Below are positions 26,464 to 40,374 of a DNA stretch of 64,000 bases, in pieces. Numbering within the stretch: position 1 is the stretch's first letter; every line of letters begins with the position of its first letter. The translations under genes were made by a program, and so were the position numbers. The notes under the pieces are model-generated. The model made no database searches. It saw only the letters and a list, made by a program, of their open reading frames with translations, and was not told where the DNA came from. This DNA is from Bryum argenteum (lineage: Eukaryota > Streptophyta > Bryopsida > Bryales > Bryaceae): assembly GCA_037043015.1 (NCBI GenBank), contig CM073324.1:27854097-27918096 (forward strand), read 5' to 3'.

Positions 26464-27481
26464 CTTTAAATTAAGTTCATCACTTGTGTGGTCTATAATG
26501 TTCAAAAGTCAATATCTTGTGATCCATTGTGGTTGCTGCCCACACCTCTATATAAACACATGCTTTCAATGACTCCTTCCCTGCACCAATCCAATGATAT
26601 GATTCCAAAATTCATAAACCCCTAAAATCCCAATTGACCAATTTTGAATCATAAAATTCAAAACTGCTTTGTTATCAAGAGTAGTATGAAGAATGAAGAC
26701 GACGAAAAGGGGGAAAAAAGTAATAATAAAAAAATATATACCTTTATTTTGGAAGCCAATTGCAAATGGAATATCATAATTACCTAAGATGTGACTCACT
26801 AATCCCAATCTTTTACTCTCTTTAATCCGTCTAATCCAACATGATTTATTGATATTGTCATTCAAACAAGGACGAGTAAATTCTACGTCATTATTCTTGG
26901 TGATTTATTTCACTGTCATGTTATATCTTCAATTAATCTATAGTTTTCAATAATTAGTACTGCAGTTTCTTCTTTTCAGGTTGTTCTTGACCCATCTACT
27001 ATAACTATACCAACTTCCCCACTAAGAACAACAGAAATAACAAGAAAATAATCTTGATTCTGTCTTCCTATGATATAATTAAAAATGAATATGGAGTTTA
27101 TGGATTAAGATATTGATATCACTTATCTATTTAAGTCTTATTTTGTGGACAATGAAAAAAATAAGGTAGAGTTGTAAGATTACTGAACTACTCAATGCAC
27201 AGTTAAGATTCACCATAATTTATTATTTTAAATATAAAAAGTGACGTTTATTCACTTGTAATTGGCATAAAAAGTGAATGATCCTTCAAAATTCTATGTG
27301 AAAGGTGAATCTAAACATTTCCTTGTCTAGGACCGACCTCCATGTGTGGTACCTTATTTTCCAACTTCTCAGAACATTAATTGCGATTGTGAAATAAATT
27401 CTACACTGTCAGATTAGCAACTTGAGCCTCTCCCATCCATTCATCATAGTTTCTCTCAAAAATGAATATTTTTCCCTCTTA
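26464..27481. other. AT-rich intergenic sequence, nothing recognised
   Basis: No gene or bounded element. Short frames only. Confidence 0.4.
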
Positions 27482-27708
27482 ACCCTTAAAAGTCCCTTGG
27501 GGATAGTATGTACGCTGTCATATAATTAGGATTTGCTACCAACAAGAAACTCTAAACTGTAATCGTAATAGCTCACTAGAACCGCATTAATACAAATGTC
27601 AACTTCTTCTTTGAACTCAAACCCATTAAAGGTGTGCATTCACTCCAAATGCAACCAAAATACACCGTATTCTACTGGTCGCCACAGCACGCTCAGACCT
27701 TTAGGGGT
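27482..27708. mobile_element. TA-flanked MITE, 227 bp, mariner-like family
   Basis: Left end ACCCTTAAAAGTCCC, right end GACCTTTAGGGGT, with TA duplicates at 27480-27481 and 27709-27710. It is the shortest member of the family in the window. No coding capacity. Confidence 0.65.
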
Positions 27709-27927
27709 TAAAGCAATGCTTGCCCTCTTCAGTTAAGAAGCAGAAGAAATTCTCCAACTTGAGCAGGAAGATCTTACAATCCCTGAATAATTTGGGACTT
27801 AGGATACGGTTCACATATACATGTACTAGCACGTAGGGCCTGTATCCTCCGAGCCAAACAAATAATTTTTTAAAAATAAATTGACATCGCTTGAACTCCT
27901 CAATGCCCAAATTTGTTTTTTGACCCC

Positions 27928-28007
27928 AAACACCAAAAATATATGGGTTTCCAAGCTGATGTTCGCCCGCAAACACCAAAAATATTTGGGTTTCCAAGCT
28001 GATGTTT
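27928..28007. repeat. Two-unit tandem repeat, 43-bp period
   Basis: AAACACCAAAAATAT(A/T)TGGG followed by TTTCCAAGCTGATGTT occurs at 27928 and again at 27971 with few differences. The open frame reading through it on the minus strand is not recognised as a protein. Confidence 0.65.
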
Positions 28008-28913
28008 GGTAGATAGAGAAGAACACAACAATTTTAGACTATGAACAAAGAAGAGATGACAATGGGGATCCCAAACAATAATCAGAACCCGGGCATCAAA
28101 TTCCCAATTGAATTGACTTGCGAATGGTAACACCTCCTAAAAGGTGACATTCCTACTCCAATCACCTCATTGCAAAATTTCTCAAAGGAGCACAGAAGAT
28201 TGCACTCCAATCCCTTGTAAAGGAGCGCAAAGGCCACCACACCTTAAAATGGCATTGATTTGCACCTGCTTTGTCCCGGGCTTCTCTACCTTCACTTCCA
28301 AGTTGCTATCAAGACATGAGTGTTCAGCATGTCGATGGCGACGCGGGAGCGAGTGCAAGGATCACCGGAGGCACACAACGAGGAGGAGGGGTCGAGCGCT
28401 AGGGCCCATTTAATTTTGGAACCTTTTACTTGACTTTTTCGATTACTTTTTAGACTTTGAGGGGGTTAGGGGCTCTCCGATTGAGCCTTCGCGATTGGAA
28501 ATTTACCAAACCAATCTTATTATATTGTAGAGAGAGAAGAGAGACTAGTGAGGGACAAGATTTCTTTCTTGGGCCTTGTCCAACAACAAGGCCTCGAATC
28601 ATCTTTCAAATGTTCAGACCTTGAATATTTCTTGACCCTGTGACAACCTTATCAGTGCATTCTCCACATTAAAGGGTAAAATACCAAGAAAAACTGAGAG
28701 GTAACTATCTCCTAAAATCTCATTAACACCCCTCGAATGTAGGCCGCGAAGCACACTTGAAGATGCGGAGAAGAGGGGGTATGGTAAGGGTCCAATTGGA
28801 GGGGTTTTGGGTGAGGGGTCTTGGGGGCGCGGAGTCTTGGGAGAGCAGATTTACCCCATATCGTTTGTAGCTACTTCCTCCCTAAGAAAGTACAAGAGGG
28901 TTGGGGGCTATAC
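28008..28913. other. Intergenic sequence
   Basis: No gene recognised. GC content rises locally around 28300-28400 and 28790-28850, but no conserved motif is readable. Confidence 0.35.
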
Positions 28914-28925
28914 ACGAAGAACAAA

Positions 28926-29022
28926 TAGATAGAAACTCCGGTCCTTTCTAAGGGGCCGGCGTGAATGAAGTGTCCGTTCGTAATGCTAATATCCCGATGG
29001 CCACCGGACAAGGGGAAACTAG
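28926..29022 (-). mobile_element. SINE copy, 5'-truncated, short tail, minus strand
   Basis: About 85 bp of the SINE 3' end, ending at TTTCCCC, with a tail of only two GATA units on the plus strand. A perfect 12-bp duplication ACGAAGAACAAA flanks it at 28914-28925 and 29023-29034. The truncation point is nearly the same as in the copy at 34970-36729. Confidence 0.82.
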
Positions 29023-29034
29023 ACGAAGAACAAA

Positions 29035-30084
29035 ATTAATATTAGGTGCACTCATGGGGTCCATGTGGCACTCCCTTAATGGGGTTCATGTGGCAAGAAA
29101 GGCCCAACATTAATTAATTAATGTAAAACTAAGTGAAGGACACTATGCAGCAATCTTATGCAGAGGTAACCATGAACTTACAAGAGTTGAGAGTTTCGAT
29201 AACAAGATGCAGAGAGATCGATCTGCAGGAAAGCCAATTTGATCAGGAACAGTCATCTTTCGTAGCGTGTACTTTTGTTGTAGAATAAAAGTCAAGAGTG
29301 GGAGAAGAGTGGGAGACGAATGAAATCACGCATTGCAAACACCCACGCTAGCAAGTTATTGATTTGGAAGTGTGTGCTCGTGTATTTTCAGGCTTTCAGC
29401 TGTCTAGGTTTTCAGGGTTTCAATCTAGCCTCGGCCACGCCCGTCCATCCGTGGCTCGATTCAACCCTTCCTCCGGCCTGCTCTCCCTCCGCGTCGTGCA
29501 ATTGGGGTTCTTGAACAGAGTCGCCTTTTTTTGCGTTGCTTTTCTACGTTCTCCCTCCGTTAGAATTGCACGGTTTCAATCGTCATTTCGTAGCCGCAGG
29601 GAATGTTCCTCTCCGGCTTACGTTCATCAAGCGCATTGAAGCTTCACAGCCGAAAGTAATTCGGAATGGACCGTGCTGCAGCTTCTTATCTTCCACAGTA
29701 GTCGTACAATAGCGTGCCTTGTGTTTTGGCCTCAATTTTGGGCTCTAATTTAGGCAGATTATCTAGTTCCAGGCGCAACAGGGACTATGGATTCGTGGGG
29801 ATTTCGCGACCTACGCTTGCACGCGTGCATCCATTTCTAGCAGGGTTTTCCTCTTGGGTTAATCGACTCCGACAGGTTGTTTCATAGTGCTTCGACTTGG
29901 GTGAGAGCACTATATGGGGCAGTGATTTTATTCGACATGTGGCGATTCCATCGTAGAAAAGTTGTTAATGGTTTGCCTCTTTGGAGTGCGCAAGCCCAGG
30001 TAACGTGCAATTGAAGGGTTGACCCCTTGACAGTCTGGCGCCTTGCTCACTGGACCCCTTTCATTGAAGATATTGGAATGGGAC
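29035..30084. other. Upstream region of the FAD synthetase gene
   Basis: GC content rises from about 29360. Two short ATG-led frames, at 29320 and 29938 (MWRFHRRKVVNG..., ending at a donor-like CAG|GTAACG), have targeting-peptide composition and could be upstream exons or leader sequence of the FAD synthetase. A splice from 29999 to 30070 would join the second in frame to exon 1, but that intron would be only 70 bp. I cannot settle it from sequence. Confidence 0.35.
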
Positions 30085-31864
30085 ATGGATGTCTACCTCC
30101 ACGATCGCCTCTATCAGTATGGTGTAGTAACACTCCACGGAGTTTGTGGACTAGTGCCATGGCGACGACCATCATGCGATTTCGAGTGTCTAACTGGAAT
30201 TGGAAGACGCGCTCGCGACCCGCACCGACGTTCCGAAACTGCGCAACTCCCGAACTTTACAGTACTCGCCGGTAAAAGCTTGAGAATCGTTTTATGCTCG
30301 AGTGCTACAGCAGCTGCAAGGATGTGTGGTACGAGAGGATATTTATAATATGTAATAATGTTGAAAGTAGTTGTAATGGTGACTGGAGTTTGTGGGTAGG
30401 GACCGGAGCAGTGGGGAGCAGGGGACGGGCTTTGAGAACAGGGCCGTGCAGTTGGAGGCGAATGCATGTGAGTTGATCGCCAAACGATGTGTTTAGGGTT
30501 TAGGGTTTAACCTCTCGTTGGCAATGTCTGTGGATGCTGCTGTGAGTGCGTGTCGTGTTCTTTGCTTTTTAGAAGTTTGGGTGGGGCTTTTCGCAACCCT
30601 ACAATAGCATCATGTCTGGCTGAGCTGAGGGAGTGAGTGGGTGTGGTGGGTGCAGTGGCGGGAGGGGTGATAGCTCTGGGCAAATTCGATGCGTTGCATG
30701 TCGGGCATCGTGCGTTGGCTGAGCGCGCGGCTGAGCTTGGCGTACCATTCTTGGTCTCCTTCGCCGGAATGGCCCAGGTCCTCGGCTGGGAAGTTCGGTA
30801 CAGTCTTGCACCATTTTCCTCTCTCGTACTTCTTTACTCTACCTCTTTTCTGACCGTTCCTTTCGGGCTAAGTACCTCGTATTTTTATAATATGGAGTAC
30901 AAATTTTAGGTTCAAATATCGAAGTTGTCCGCTTATTCTTTGGGCGTACACGAGCCTGGGCTTGTAGGTTACCGGTGGTTGCTACTTGCGATCGAACTCG
31001 CGTGATGGGTCTGTGGGCGACGTATTGTGGTGACATGGTTCCTCGAGAGTATATGCTTGATTTTGCCAAAGTGCGTTCATTAAGCCCAGAGCAGTTTGTG
31101 GCGAAGTTGGCGTACGAGTTGAAGGTGAAGGGCGTTGTAGCTGGTAAGTTTCAGTAGCATGTCCTTTGCACTTTCCAGCTTTTTTGTGCCTGTTTATGTT
31201 TTCATGTTTCTAATGGATATATAGAGAGACACACGCGTATCTTTCACGGAAGTTGGTACACTTAGTTGATGTAGAAGTTTGATGAGCTTGTAGACTGAGT
31301 CGTTAGTTGCATGACGTTGCTTCCCAGCTAACGGCGCATCTGAATGCAGGTGCCAATTATCGATTCGGTTATAAAGCAGCAGGGGATGCCTCGGACTTGG
31401 TACGGCTTTGTCAAGTGCATGGATTGCAATCAGCTATCGTAAACCCAGTGATGGATGCCGTAGAAGTGGTAGCACCCGTTTTGGTTGATGATAATAGTCG
31501 AGAGAAGGGACAGGTTTCAACAACTCGGGTCCGTGAGGCCCTAGCCAACGGAGACATGAAGCGAGTAGCAGAGCTTCTTGGTCGTAGCCATAGACTAATC
31601 ATTCGACCAGACGATCATGTGGTGCATGACAATGTTATCGCCCTCCCTATGCCCAATGCATTGAATCAACCCCCTAGAGTAGGTTCTTACAAATGTAATG
31701 TGATCTTCGAAAGTCAAGCAGGTGCTGCCTTCGAATCCAGGCCCTTACTAGGACATGCAAAGATAGAGGATAATATCATCTCGGTAGCTCTGCAAGAAGA
31801 CAACCTCCATCACTTAGATACTCTTACTCAACAAAGGCAGATTGTACTTGAATTTCTTGAGTAG
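30085..31864 (+). CDS. Plastid-type FAD synthetase (RIBF family; FMN adenylyltransferase)
   Basis: Transfers AMP from ATP to FMN to make FAD, probably in the plastid. Four exons join in phase: 30085-30271, 30656-30797, 30968-31143, 31350-31864, giving 339 aa. The nucleotidyltransferase signature [16 protein letters not shown] lies at residues 65-80 (His77-x-Gly-His80). The family motifs [42 protein letters not shown] and [24 protein letters not shown] follow in order. As in plant RIBF1/2, the riboflavin kinase domain of bacterial RibF is reduced to a degenerate C-terminal segment, so it should be monofunctional. Exons 2-4 are firm. Exon 1 rests on phase fit and its donor CCG|GTAAAA; its start MDVYLHD is not a typical transit peptide, so the true N-terminus may lie further upstream. 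A double telomere-like motif is in intron 1. Confidence 0.85.
30492..30509 (+). promoter_or_regulatory. Telo-box (TTTAGGG repeat) in intron 1 of the FAD synthetase
   Basis: TTTAGGGTTTAGGGTTTA is two and a half plant telomere-type units. Interstitial motifs of this kind act as telo-box cis elements in promoters and first introns of plant housekeeping genes, especially those tied to translation and organelle function. Its role here is inferred. Confidence 0.45.
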
Positions 31865-32277
31865 ATAGTTTTGCAGTGGGTACCCAATTGCTCGCCGCAG
31901 TTTTGACCATGAGCTCCCCCTGAATCGATTGCCTTTCGGTGTGGATTACCATGTTTGCTCTTATGGTAATTTACTACAGTTTGAAGATGGTGGCATGGAG
32001 ATATTGCAACACCGTGGTTGGTGTTCGTAGCCTTCATGTCTTTTCCCCGAAGGCTAGTGCTAGTAAGCAAGCTGCTGCCACTTGCACTTATTTGATGCAG
32101 ATATATCTCCACCGACTGCTTTGACTTTTCTCCTACCCCAGGGCTCCGAGCATATGCATTAGTCTGCTGCTATAATCTGATTTGTCCACATTTTCATAAT
32201 TCTTTCTTCACCTTATCCAACACCGTCAGAATCCTTGCGTTTTCTGGACTTCCCAACGTCCAAATCTGCAATGGTAT
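31865..32277. other. 3' flank of the FAD synthetase gene
   Basis: Presumed 3'UTR and downstream spacer; no further gene is recognised. Confidence 0.4.
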
Positions 32278-32600
32278 AAGGGAGAGTGCTCAAAACTGGA
32301 GCACTACCAATTATGGAGCGCTAGGTTTCTTCAGCCATAGGTACATAATAGCTATCCGTATCAACAATACCATGTACTCACTCCAAACTTTTTAGGGAGT
32401 CAAATTAGGGCACTTCTTAGAAACACATTTGAGTGCACCTGCAAAAATTCATAGTAATCTGGTAAAAAAGTCCAAATATGATGGATCCACTTTGACTATT
32501 ATCCCACTTACTTTCCCATGTACAAAAAAACAGTGACACTTTTTACCTCATTATTTATTAGGAAATCTGAAATTTAAGCCCTTATTGAGCACTCTCCCTT
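32278..32600. mobile_element. MITE-like element with 16-bp inverted termini, 323 bp
   Basis: AAGGGAGAGTGCTCAA at the left is matched exactly by TTGAGCACTCTCCCTT at the right. The interior is non-coding. AATGGTA occurs just outside both ends but at different spacing, so no target duplication is claimed. Confidence 0.55.
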
Positions 32601-32649
32601 CGCCTGAATGGTACATCAGCCTATTCCGATTGGTATATTAGCCTATTTG

Positions 32650-33005
32650 CACGAATAGAGGTACGAGTCACTTTTATATTATTTGATATTATTTGAGCAC
32701 TTCTAATTGTAAGGTCTTGAAAACCTTTGTGTACAAGTATCTTGTCAAATTTAAGTTGTTGACTCTACCTCACGTGTCAGGTCAGTGAAGATTTTAGGGT
32801 GTCATTTTGAGGCACCATTTTGGGAAGCCTGTAATTCCAACTTCAAAAATTCATAACTAATTGAAGGAAAGTCCAAACTTGATGATTCCACTTGATCTAA
32901 TCATTCACTTACTTTCCAATTGCACAGACAATACTTACATATTTCACACCGTGACAAATTTCTCAATCTGAAAATTGTCCAATTATCAAGCAGTGTACCT
33001 TAACC
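32650..33005. repeat. Diverged second copy of the 32278-32600 repeat
   Basis: A stretch around 32845-32930 (AAAATTCATAACTAA...GAAAGTCCAAACTTGATG...CACTTACTTTCC) follows the same order as 32445-32520. The two lie head to tail within 1 kb. The borders are approximate. Confidence 0.45.
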
Positions 33006-34957
33006 TCAGGACGCATTGATATGAAGAATGACATTCTAGATGAGAAGTTGAAAAGTTGAAGAACCATAACATCTTCTGCTGAGGTTTGTTTCTAACAGAA
33101 GTTATATTGGATCTCAGATGAAGTTTATTTTTGGGAGTAAAAATTGTTTTGTTTAATCCATCGAAAATCGTATGAACTTATGGTATGCATTTTGGGGAAG
33201 GTAACTTGTGTTTTAGGGTTTCAAAACATGGTACAGGTTTTACTATTATAAGTCAATGAATAAAATCAAATCTAGAATTTCATGAAAGCGTGATTTTGGT
33301 ACACATGCAAAGTGAATATACGAAAATCTAAAATACTTAAAACATTCAATAAACACTCCAATAATCTGTTCTTTAGGAGCAATAATTCCTTCATCCATTG
33401 TTGTAAGGTCAACCTGCCTACGGTATTCCCGAGCATTTAAGGGGTTCTTGGAATTCTTCATAAAATCAGAACATGAACTTTTTCCCTTAGATTAGCAAAT
33501 ACAACAGAAAATTAGTCCAAGTTGAATCATAATTTTCCAAATAATTCTCCATTTACTATAAATTTCCAAAGTGGGAGACAAGTAGACCGCTATAATGGGG
33601 CATAGGTGGGGCATTAAACCGTGCATTTCATTCCTTAATGTCCATCACACACCAACCCACATGCGGACAAGAACCACCCTGTGGGAGGAAAGCACCTAGC
33701 ATTTGTGCAAGAGGCAAGTTATTAATGAGCTCCACTTCAGGTGGTGAGATGAGATGCTCGGTTTAATATGGGCCTGTAGAGTTCGGTTTTAGGAAGGCGC
33801 TCAAAAATAGGTTGTTCAACCGTATTTCAATGGCGTTTGTTGGGTTGGAATCCAAATTGTAATTGATTTTTGTGGTGGAATGTTAGCTTATTACAAGATG
33901 TGATAAAGATAAAGCATCTACTCTAGTATAAGGGGTCATATCTAAACCATAACCTATCTAAAATTTTAGGAAAATTATTATACCTTGTAAAGAACAATTA
34001 TTTTATTAGTTTTTTTTATTTGAACCTATAAGGCGTTACGTGATATGGTAAAAACATTGTTTCATCACAATTTGAATAGTTTAGAAATTAAAGGTTGCAC
34101 TTTTATTTTCCTTGTCAAGATGCATTCAAAACTACAGTGATTTTCTCCGATTGAGTTGATGACCATGACCATGTACATTATTATTTTGAAGTTGAAGTTG
34201 AATTTATTTCAGACCCATGTGTCCGCCATATTGTTCAATTTTTTCTTGTTTGGTACAAAAAAGCGCATGATTTATGTATAAGTGTGTATAAATAATCATT
34301 TAGTTGTAGATTTTGTGATTTTAATGGGCTTTTTCGAAGCATCTCCACTCTAGAAATGAACTAGAATATGAATGAAGATTCTTTGTAAACCACATTTTTT
34401 TTAAGCACTTGCATTGTTTTTGAACTTCTAGAGTCCAAAATTGTCTACATACACCTTGGAAGTAATTGGCTTACAAAAATTTCACTCCTTGATTTTTTGT
34501 AATTTCAACTTTAAAATCTTCTACCTAACCACAATTAAGGGTTACATGCCCAATCTTAGGTGAATTTGCCACTCCATCCACAAGAATTTTATTTTTACAC
34601 ACATAGTTGCGACAAAAACTTTGGTGAGAATCATGTCTATAGGACCTTCATCGAATTTTCTAAACACAATTGTGTATAACAGTGTCAAACTTCCAAAATG
34701 TGTCAATGAATCACATTATTTATCATAGACATCTCCTTTTAATAATTGAGTTAGTGAGTAAATGGTGAGTAAATGTACTTTCATAAGAAAAAAGAAAATT
34801 TGAAGAATCTTTTAAATTGTAATTTCAAAACACTAGGTAATTAAAAATGATATCTAACTATGGACAAATGACAAATGATAGATTTGACTTTCTCCTACTA
34901 ATAACCAGTGATTAGAGCCCAAAATATTCGATTGTTCACAAGGAAATCTAAAGTGAT
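33006..34957. other. AT-rich intergenic sequence
   Basis: No gene recognised. Around 33190-33290 there is diverged similarity to 6550-6650. Nothing else could be identified. Confidence 0.4.
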
Positions 34958-34969
34958 TATGGCCATTGC
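34958..34969. repeat. Target-site duplication of the GATA-tailed SINE, left
   Basis: TATGGCCATTGC here and at 36730-36741, a perfect 12-bp duplication. The whole GATA array and the SINE body lie between the two copies. Confidence 0.88.
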
Positions 34970-36729
<1,760 letters not shown>

Positions 36730-36741
36730 TATGGCCATTGC

Positions 36742-37150
36742 ACTACGTTACTTGGATGTGAGCTTTGCGGCAATTTTGTACAAATATCTTCTTGGATGTG
36801 AGCTTTGTGGCAACTTTGTACAGATATCTCCGATTAAGTAATGTATGGTCCTCAACATGACTGTGAATTGAAACCCTTTGCACCTTACAAATTCCCCTTA
36901 ACAAATCTTGATAGTATTGTTCTTCTTATATACCTTCTCATTGGCCCTTACCCCTGTCCTTTGCATGTAGGGCTCATCTAATTTTATTTTCTCCAATTGC
37001 TCTATGAGCACTTTTGTTTCTGTAGTTGTTTGAGCAGCCTTCTAGACAGAGTTATATTCAGTAGGCATAGGCCACATGACCGAATTTCCCTTTGGATAGT
37101 CGAGGCTCAATCTACTATTTTCACTTCTATATAAGGTGAAAAGGGACTTA
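36742..37150. other. Intergenic sequence right of the SINE
   Basis: No gene. A short tandem duplication CTTGGATGTGAGCTTTG(C/T)GGCAA occurs at about 36750 and 36794. Confidence 0.45.
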
Positions 37151-38090
37151 ACCCCTAAAAGTCCCTAGGTATTTTTAGCCAAAAAACATGTTATAAAAAA
37201 AGATGCCATAGGTGAAAACAAAGATATGCTATTTAAAGCTGAACCATTACAATCCTTAAATATACTTGTTGTAGGTCACGTGGACAAGAATTTGAGTCAC
37301 AAAGTTTCATAGATTACAAGATCATAACATATTAGAAACCATCAACAACTATCAAATTTCACCATTATTGCTTCAAAGTGTAAAGGCTACCAATAGAGCT
37401 ATTGCAATTAGAAAGTAATTCACATATATCTTAATAATACTCTTGTCCCAAAAAAAAATCATCAAGAAAATTTCTTCGCTTATTTAATAGCTTGCAATGT
37501 TGAAAATTGCCAAAGGCTAACAAAGGAAAAATAGTCAAGAGCTTGACACCTTGCATAAAAATGCAAGCTATACCTTCCTCATATTGTAGGTAAGAGAAAT
37601 ATTCTTACCACAAGAACTAGACTTAAATTGGAATTCAACCCAAGAAATAAAGTCCAAATCCAATGGTAGATGTAGGAGATAAAGCTCCTCAAAAATCATT
37701 CATTTTTTCCAATTTTCTTAATGTAGAAATATCATTGCAAATATAATGCCAAAAGTTGCAACTATAAAGTTATTGAATTGATGTTAAGATCACAATGATG
37801 CAAAAGAATTCATTATGAACTAATTTAGATTTCACAACATTGACTTGCAATGGTAAAACATGCTCATTGTTTGAGATCCTAAAAATGAAAGCTACCTTCA
37901 CTTGATTGCATGACATTGAATTATAATTCATTCTATCGGTATGCAATGCTTACTACACAAACTAATTCAATATGGAAGCCAAACCAAGTGATTTCGTTAA
38001 AAGTGGAGTGCCTATGAAGAAGTCATGGTTCTTTAAAGTTTTAGCCCCTAATCAAAAATGTTACTTTCTGACTAGGGACATTTAGGGGCT
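37151..38090. mobile_element. Inverted-terminus element of about 940 bp, mariner-like family (long form)
   Basis: Left end ACCCCTAAAAGTCCCTAG after TA (37149-37150); right end CTAGGGACATTTAGGGG followed within 2 bp by TA. The interior shares ordered blocks with 1900-3291 and 63335-64000, so this is a third copy of the longer form. No coding frame. Confidence 0.6.
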
Positions 38091-38877
38091 TATTGTCATT
38101 AGCCCTCACTCTTGTCGGAAGTACACAATTTTGGATTCAAAAGTACAAAATTTAATAACAATCCAAGTACTAGTCATGAGACCTTGAAATTCTTACGACA
38201 TAATATTCCCCCAGTTATTTATCTACAATACTCTTATTTCTAATTTTTTGACCATTTAAAGTACTTTAAGGAATTTTCCCAAAAGTACAAATCTTCGATA
38301 AGATTTCACAAAAATTTAGGGGTTATGTATATATATAAAATTCTAGCAAACCAACAATTCATGAACCAAAAGTTAATTTACTTCACTAATAGGTAGAATA
38401 GTGTTGGAAACAATAATAGCCGACAAAAACGCTAAATGTCAATAGTCTCTATATGTTAGAACACTAAATGTCAACTCTAACACTAGTTGTATCAACTGGT
38501 AAACTTAAAATATTTACATGAGCGCATTTAGTGTTAAATAATATTTTGATTTTGTGAATCTTCGAATGAAGAATTGAAAAAAGAAGATTTGAGAACCTCA
38601 TAAATTATATGTGCTCAAAACTTTGTATTACAAAGTATGAAGATGGAATCCAAATTTGAGAAATGTAAATTACTCCAAAAAAAAGACAAATAGATAAAAG
38701 ACAAGAGCAGAAGCCCAAAGCAGTGAAGACGAAGGAGACATCAACGATAATGGACGATAAGTTACAATTAATAAAAGAGAGAATAAAGTGTCATATCCAA
38801 CTTCGAGGCTTCAAGAAGTGAATGTCGATGCTGTCGAAGGAGCAGACAAGTGACTCGCTTTGGCTTTGGCTTGCTTA
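38091..38877. other. AT-rich intergenic sequence
   Basis: No gene or bounded element recognised. Confidence 0.4.
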
Positions 38878-39139
38878 ACCCCTAAAGGCCCAAGAAAGCC
38901 GAAATGGCTTTTTGGGGTTTCCGCAGGAAAAAAAGTCAGCCAACTTTGACCATTATAATCTCAAAATCGGAGAAAAATTAACGGTTCAAATTTGACATTC
39001 AAGAAAAGGGTCAAGTTAACTTCAAGATCCTACGGTTGGATCTTCTAATCAATGCTTAATTTGAGTTTCTTTGCACCTGAAGTAGAAGAAGGTACTTTTT
39101 GATAATTTATACAATTTTGTATCAAGGACCTTTAGGGGT
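38878..39139. mobile_element. TA-flanked MITE, 262 bp, mariner-like family
   Basis: Left end ACCCCTAAAGGCCC, right end GGACCTTTAGGGGT, TA at 38876-38877 and 39140-39141. The interior contains GATCCTACGGTTGGATCTT, shared with the 9503 copy. About 1.2 kb upstream of the MnmG start codon. Confidence 0.7.
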
Positions 39140-39709
39140 TAACCTGGCTAGCTTCAACGGGTTGGCTTTTGATGGATTAGTTTTGACTCACTTCTTCTAC
39201 TGGCTCGCTTCGACTCCCTTCTATGAGCTTTGATTGTTGAAGCAAGTGCACCCTCAAATCATACTCAAAATACCAAGATGTTGAGGCTTCGCTGACGCTT
39301 ATACAAACCCTAGCCATCGAATACTAATTGTAATTTTAGTCGATATATAGTGTTGTGGGTAACTATTGCAATTAGCACTAATCTACCTATTTAGTGTAAA
39401 CTTATACAAAGTATATTACATAATCGTAGGGTTGCCAATATTATTGATTATCTTCACTAACATTCAAGACCCAAGAAATTAAGAGTTACGTTTCTAAGCT
39501 AAAAGTAGACTAGGTGTAACAGAATTAAAACCTAGATTATTTGAGCCAATCTCTTCAATTTTGTGCAATTAGGATTTCAGAGGGGGTTTTAAGTATCCTG
39601 ATAGGATTCTAGAGGGTTTTAAGTATCGTGATTGGGGCGAGGCGTATAGGGGTTTTTCAACTCGTGCTTCAACTCGTGCTGTACAACCGCACTTTGGGGT
39701 TCACTTTAT
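39140..39709. other. Intergenic spacer upstream of the MnmG promoter
   Basis: No gene. A short direct repeat AGAGGG(GG)TTTTAAGTATC occurs at about 39580 and 39611. Confidence 0.4.
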
Positions 39710-40130
39710 ATCACAGCCCACTTGGCCTTGGGCCAAATGGGGTTGAGCCCATGTGAGGATGAAGTGGGCCTTAACTTAAGCCCTAATTTACAAAGTGAGC
39801 CGTGAAATTGGCCTTGCAATACAAAACCCATAGGCTCACTTGAAAGGCCCAAGCTCGAAATTTTCTAGAAGCTGGGTCTCCAAATGGGCCTAAGTGCCTT
39901 AATATAATGGCCCATTTCTAAGGCCCACTTTCAAACCCTAGCATCAACCAATGAGAGCGCTTGGAGTGATCGCCATCCCATGTCGACCCAATCTTTTTAC
40001 GAGCCACATAAGCTTTGTGAGAAGTGGGCCTACTCTCAATATAAAGCCTTGGGCCCATTTGAGAATCCAAGCAGTCTTATTGGTTGCTACCTAGGGTTTG
40101 GAATTGGAAATGGACCCTGATTTAAAGTGG
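39710..40130 (+). promoter_or_regulatory. Cluster of TGGGCC/T (site II) and telo-box motifs upstream of MnmG
   Basis: About ten GGGCC/GGCCC motifs occur in both orientations within 400 bp (for example near 39729, 39766, 39846, 39891, 39909, 39922, 40027, 40051). AAACCCTAG is near 39934 and CTAGGGTTT near 40091. In plants, site II elements bound by TCP factors, often beside telo-boxes, mark promoters of nuclear genes for organelle and translation proteins. That fits the downstream gene. Binding itself is inferred. Confidence 0.55.
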
Positions 40131-40374
40131 CCCTGAGTTCCAACTATGTTCAGGTGGATCGCCTCATAAGAATCACTACACACCGTGCACCGTGGACCAT
40201 GCTTTTGCTGAGGTCGTCAGTATTTAACCATCTTCGAAGTTCCTTGCTTTCGTAGTGTTTCTGGTCGGTCCGCACCGCAGAGCTTCTACCGCTTCACGAG
40301 CCCGTCCTGATATCTCAATTCGGCAATGAGGCCGTTGCGTGCAGATTTCTGTTGTTCTGTATGGTGAATTTGTG

